From NCBI GenBank assembly GCA_030045295.1, contig JASIGD010000452.1, positions 1 through 6,727 on the forward strand: 6,727 nucleotides of DNA, read 5' to 3'. A program made the translations under genes and the position numbers. The notes below the pieces were generated by a model. The model made no database searches. It had not been told where the DNA came from and was given only the letters and a program-made list of their open reading frames with translations. The DNA is from Streptosporangiaceae bacterium (lineage in GTDB: Bacteria > Actinomycetota > Actinomycetes > Streptosporangiales > Streptosporangiaceae). Shown here one piece after another: positions 5,291 to 6,727 of the stretch. Each line of letters begins with the position of its first letter. Position 1 is the stretch's first letter.

Positions 5291-5296
5291 TAGGTT
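5291..5296 (+). promoter_or_regulatory. Candidate -10 element for the redoxin-monooxygenase operon
   Basis: TAGGTT matches the actinobacterial -10 pattern TAnnnT and would start transcription near 5303, about 26 bases before ATG 5329. No good -35 lies 16-18 bases upstream, so the promoter would be weak or activator-dependent. Confidence 0.3.
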
Positions 5297-5328
5297 GGGC
5301 ATTCGAGGCTATGAAAGGCAGTCACCCG

Positions 5329-5955
5329 ATGCGTCCTGACATCATTCCTGGCGGCATCTTCCCTGATTACGCCCTCCCGGACCAGGCCGGCACGGTGCGC
5401 AAGCTGAGCGAGCTTCAGGGCCGCGATCCGCTGGTCCTCACCCTGGCGCGCGGTAACTACTGCCCGAAAGAGCACCAGCAGCACCTGGAGCTGGCGGCCA
5501 ATTACTCGAAGATCGCGGTGGCCTACACCCAGGTCGCGACGATCGCCACCGACGACCATCACACCCTGCAGGAGTTCCGCGCGTCGGTGGGCGCCCAGTG
5601 GACGTTCCTGTCTGATCCCGGCCGGATCGTGCAGCAGGACTTGGACATCGCCGAGTACACCGACCCCGAGCACAACCCGATGATCCCGCACACGCTGGTG
5701 CTCAAGCCGGGGCTGGTCGTGCACAGCGTCTATAACGGCTACTGGTTCTGGGGCCGCCCGTCGTTCTACGACCTGTGGCATGACCTGCGTGCCGCCACGG
5801 CCGAGATCCGGCCGGACTGGGATCTGAGCACCCCGGGGCTGCGCGAGGCCTGGGACGCCGGCGACTACTCGAAGTTCCACGGCTGGGACCGGCGGTCTCC
5901 CGGGTCGGTGCCGACCTCGTATGATGACGGACCAGCGAAGGGGCCGGGGCAGTGA
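5329..5955 (+). CDS. Redoxin-domain (AhpC/TSA-like) protein with a single cysteine
   Basis: The 208-residue protein has a peroxiredoxin/thioredoxin-like fold: IIPGGIFPDYALPDQAG (5-21), KLSELQGRDPLVLTLARGNY (25-44), Cys45 in the block CPKEHQQHLELAANYSKIAV (45-64), QVATIATDD (68-76), WTFLSDPGRIVQQDLDIAEY (91-110) and PHTLVLKPGLVVHSVYNGYW (120-139). Cys45 is the only cysteine, so this is a one-cysteine type with no internal resolving partner. The Thr/Ser normally three before the peroxidatic cysteine is Gly42. It may be a peroxidase relying on an external thiol, or a protein that keeps the fold for another task. ATG 5329 is preferred because AAAGG lies ten bases upstream and family similarity begins at RPDI; ATG 5311 would add six residues. 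The C-terminal 40 residues are polar and perhaps disordered. Its TGA overlaps the next gene's GTG, so the two form an operon. Confidence 0.8.
   Translation: MRPDIIPGGIFPDYALPDQAGTVRKLSELQGRDPLVLTLARGNYCPKEHQQHLELAANYSKIAVAYTQVATIATDDHHTLQEFRASVGAQWTFLSDPGRIVQQDLDIAEYTDPEHNPMIPHTLVLKPGLVVHSVYNGYWFWGRPSFYDLWHDLRAATAEIRPDWDLSTPGLREAWDAGDYSKFHGWDRRSPGSVPTSYDDGPAKGPGQ
5937..5943 (+). promoter_or_regulatory. Ribosome binding site of the nitronate monooxygenase gene, inside the redoxin gene
   Basis: GAAGGGG lies eight bases before GTG 5952, within the last codons of the redoxin gene. It fixes the start and supports translational coupling. Confidence 0.6.
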
Positions 5956-6727
5956 CCACGCCGGTCTGCGCGATGCTCGGGATCGAGCAGCCGATCGTCC
6001 AGGCGCCGATGGCCGCCATTCCGCATCTGGCCGCGGCGGTCTCGAATGCAGGCGCGCTCGGCATGGTGACGCTGACGTGGTCCGACGACGCCGGGGCCGT
6101 CGTCCGCGAGACTGCGGCGCTGACCGCGCGGCCGTTCGGCGGGAACCTGGTTCTCACCGAAGACCGTCACCGCCGCCTTGACGCGGCCCTGGAGGCCGGC
6201 CTGCGGATCGTCTCGTTTATGTGGGGGGATCCCAGCGGGTACATCAAGCAGGTCCATGACGCCGGGGGCATCGTTATGCTCACGGTCGGCACTGCCGAGG
6301 AGGCGCGCCGGGCCGTCGCGTCCGGCGTAGACGTGATCGTCGCGCAGGGCTGGGAGGCCGGCGGGCACGTGTGGGGTGCCGTCGCGACCCTGCCGCTGGT
6401 GCCCGCCGTGGTGGACGCGGTGGCGCCGGTGCCGGTGATCGCGGCGGGCGGGATCGGGGATGCTCGCGGCGTCGCCGCGGTGCTCGCCCTGGGCGCCCAG
6501 GCCGCGTGGCTGGGCACGCGGTTCCTGCTGGCCGAGGAGATGCCGATCCACGAGGACTACCGGCGAGCGCTGATCGCCGCGGCCGAGACGGACTCGCAGT
6601 GGTACCCCAACCTGTACGACGTCGGGTGGCCCGACGCTCCCCACCGCGCCCTGCGCAACTCAACGGCCAGGGCGTGGGAGGCCGCGGGCCGGCCTCCCGA
6701 CGATCAGCGGCCAGGATGGGGCGACGT
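5952..6727 (+). CDS. Nitronate monooxygenase (2-nitropropane dioxygenase-like flavoprotein), C-terminus cut by window edge
   Basis: From GTG 5952, 258 codons stay open to the window edge; family members are usually about 320-360 residues. The sequence follows the FMN-binding TIM barrel: PIVQAPMAAI (14-23), LAAAVSNAGALGMVTL (26-41), FGGNLVL (62-68), IVSFMWGDP (86-94), the active-site block VIVAQGWEAGGHVWG (128-142), the phosphate-binding loop PVIAAGGIGDARGVAAVLAL (161-180) and GAQAAWLGTRFL (181-192). His139 matches the catalytic histidine of class I nitronate monooxygenases. These enzymes oxidise alkyl nitronates, such as propionate-3-nitronate, to carbonyl compounds plus nitrite or nitrate using FMN and oxygen. 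Some relatives act on other substrates, such as the FabK-like enoyl reductases. The GTG overlaps the redoxin stop (GTGA, 5952-5955). The fragment ends in a Pro/Asp-rich stretch whose completion is not visible. Confidence 0.87.
   Translation, partial: MTTPVCAMLGIEQPIVQAPMAAIPHLAAAVSNAGALGMVTLTWSDDAGAVVRETAALTARPFGGNLVLTEDRHRRLDAALEAGLRIVSFMWGDPSGYIKQVHDAGGIVMLTVGTAEEARRAVASGVDVIVAQGWEAGGHVWGAVATLPLVPAVVDAVAPVPVIAAGGIGDARGVAAVLALGAQAAWLGTRFLLAEEMPIHEDYRRALIAAAETDSQWYPNLYDVGWPDAPHRALRNSTARAWEAAGRPPDDQRPGWGD

Larger units (their letters stand above)
4967..5328. other. Divergent intergenic region with clustered inverted repeats
   Basis: No credible gene is seen; open frames here give Arg/Gly/Pro-rich translations without ribosome binding sites. 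The region must hold the promoters for the VOC gene (leftward) and the redoxin gene (rightward). It contains the perfect palindrome GGCGGCGCGCCGCC (5006-5019), GATCC/GGATC arms around ACGC (5075-5088), GCCGGT/ACCGGC arms (5114-5119, 5130-5135) and a three-arm TCTGGG/CCCAGA/TCTGGG set (5222-5249). TAGGTT (5291-5296) is a good -10 candidate for the redoxin gene. Confidence 0.5.

Noticed and set aside
4942..5328. Long N-terminal extension of the redoxin gene reaching back to 4942
   Set aside because: The translation is Arg/Gly/Pro-rich, overlaps the start of the divergent VOC gene, and family similarity begins only at 5329.
5865..6644. Long open frame antisense to the nitronate monooxygenase gene
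   Set aside because: It is a shadow frame. The plus strand carries all expected flavoprotein motifs, while the antisense product is a low-complexity His/Gly/Arg/Asp mixture.

Overview
The window looks like ordinary chromosome from a high-GC actinomycete (Streptomyces/Streptosporangium-type soil bacterium). The base composition is strongly GC-rich, third codon positions are almost always G or C, several genes start with GTG, and the protein families (a LAL/LuxR-type regulator, a DUF664 DinB-like protein, actinobacterial VOC and redoxin proteins) are typical of that group. I see no RNA genes, insertion sequences, phage genes or CRISPR arrays. The genus cannot be fixed from the sequence.

Layout. 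(1) A minus-strand gene, cut by the left edge, encodes the N-terminal ATPase part of a MalT/LAL-type transcriptional regulator. It has a recognisable -35/-10 pair in the 210-base region it shares with the next, divergent gene. (2) A plus-strand PrxQ/BCP-like peroxiredoxin has both cysteines but an unusual insertion before the active site. (3) After a 302-base non-coding gap comes a plus-strand double-SIS-domain sugar-binding protein with no glutaminase domain. (4) A gap of about 330 bases holds a coding-like but unrecognised stretch, followed by a plus-strand SAM-dependent methyltransferase. (5) Two minus-strand genes follow, a VOC/glyoxalase-fold protein and a DUF664/DinB-like protein, with a short coding-like ORF between them. 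(6) A divergent intergenic region of about 360 bases contains several inverted repeats. (7) A plus-strand pair comes last: a single-cysteine redoxin-domain protein whose stop codon overlaps the GTG start of a nitronate monooxygenase-like flavoprotein, which runs off the right edge.

How the genes relate. Only the redoxin-nitronate monooxygenase pair is a clear operon, with a 4-base overlap. The other genes look like single transcription units. A loose common theme is thiol and flavin redox chemistry and small-molecule detoxification: two divergent peroxiredoxin-fold proteins, a flavoprotein oxygenase, a VOC protein and a DinB-fold protein that might be thiol-dependent. This is inference from family membership and is not a demonstrated pathway. 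I found no convincing previously undescribed system. The items most worth checking are the altered ligand-binding residues of the double-SIS protein, the redoxin/monooxygenase coupling, and the unexplained short ORF between the VOC and DUF664 genes.
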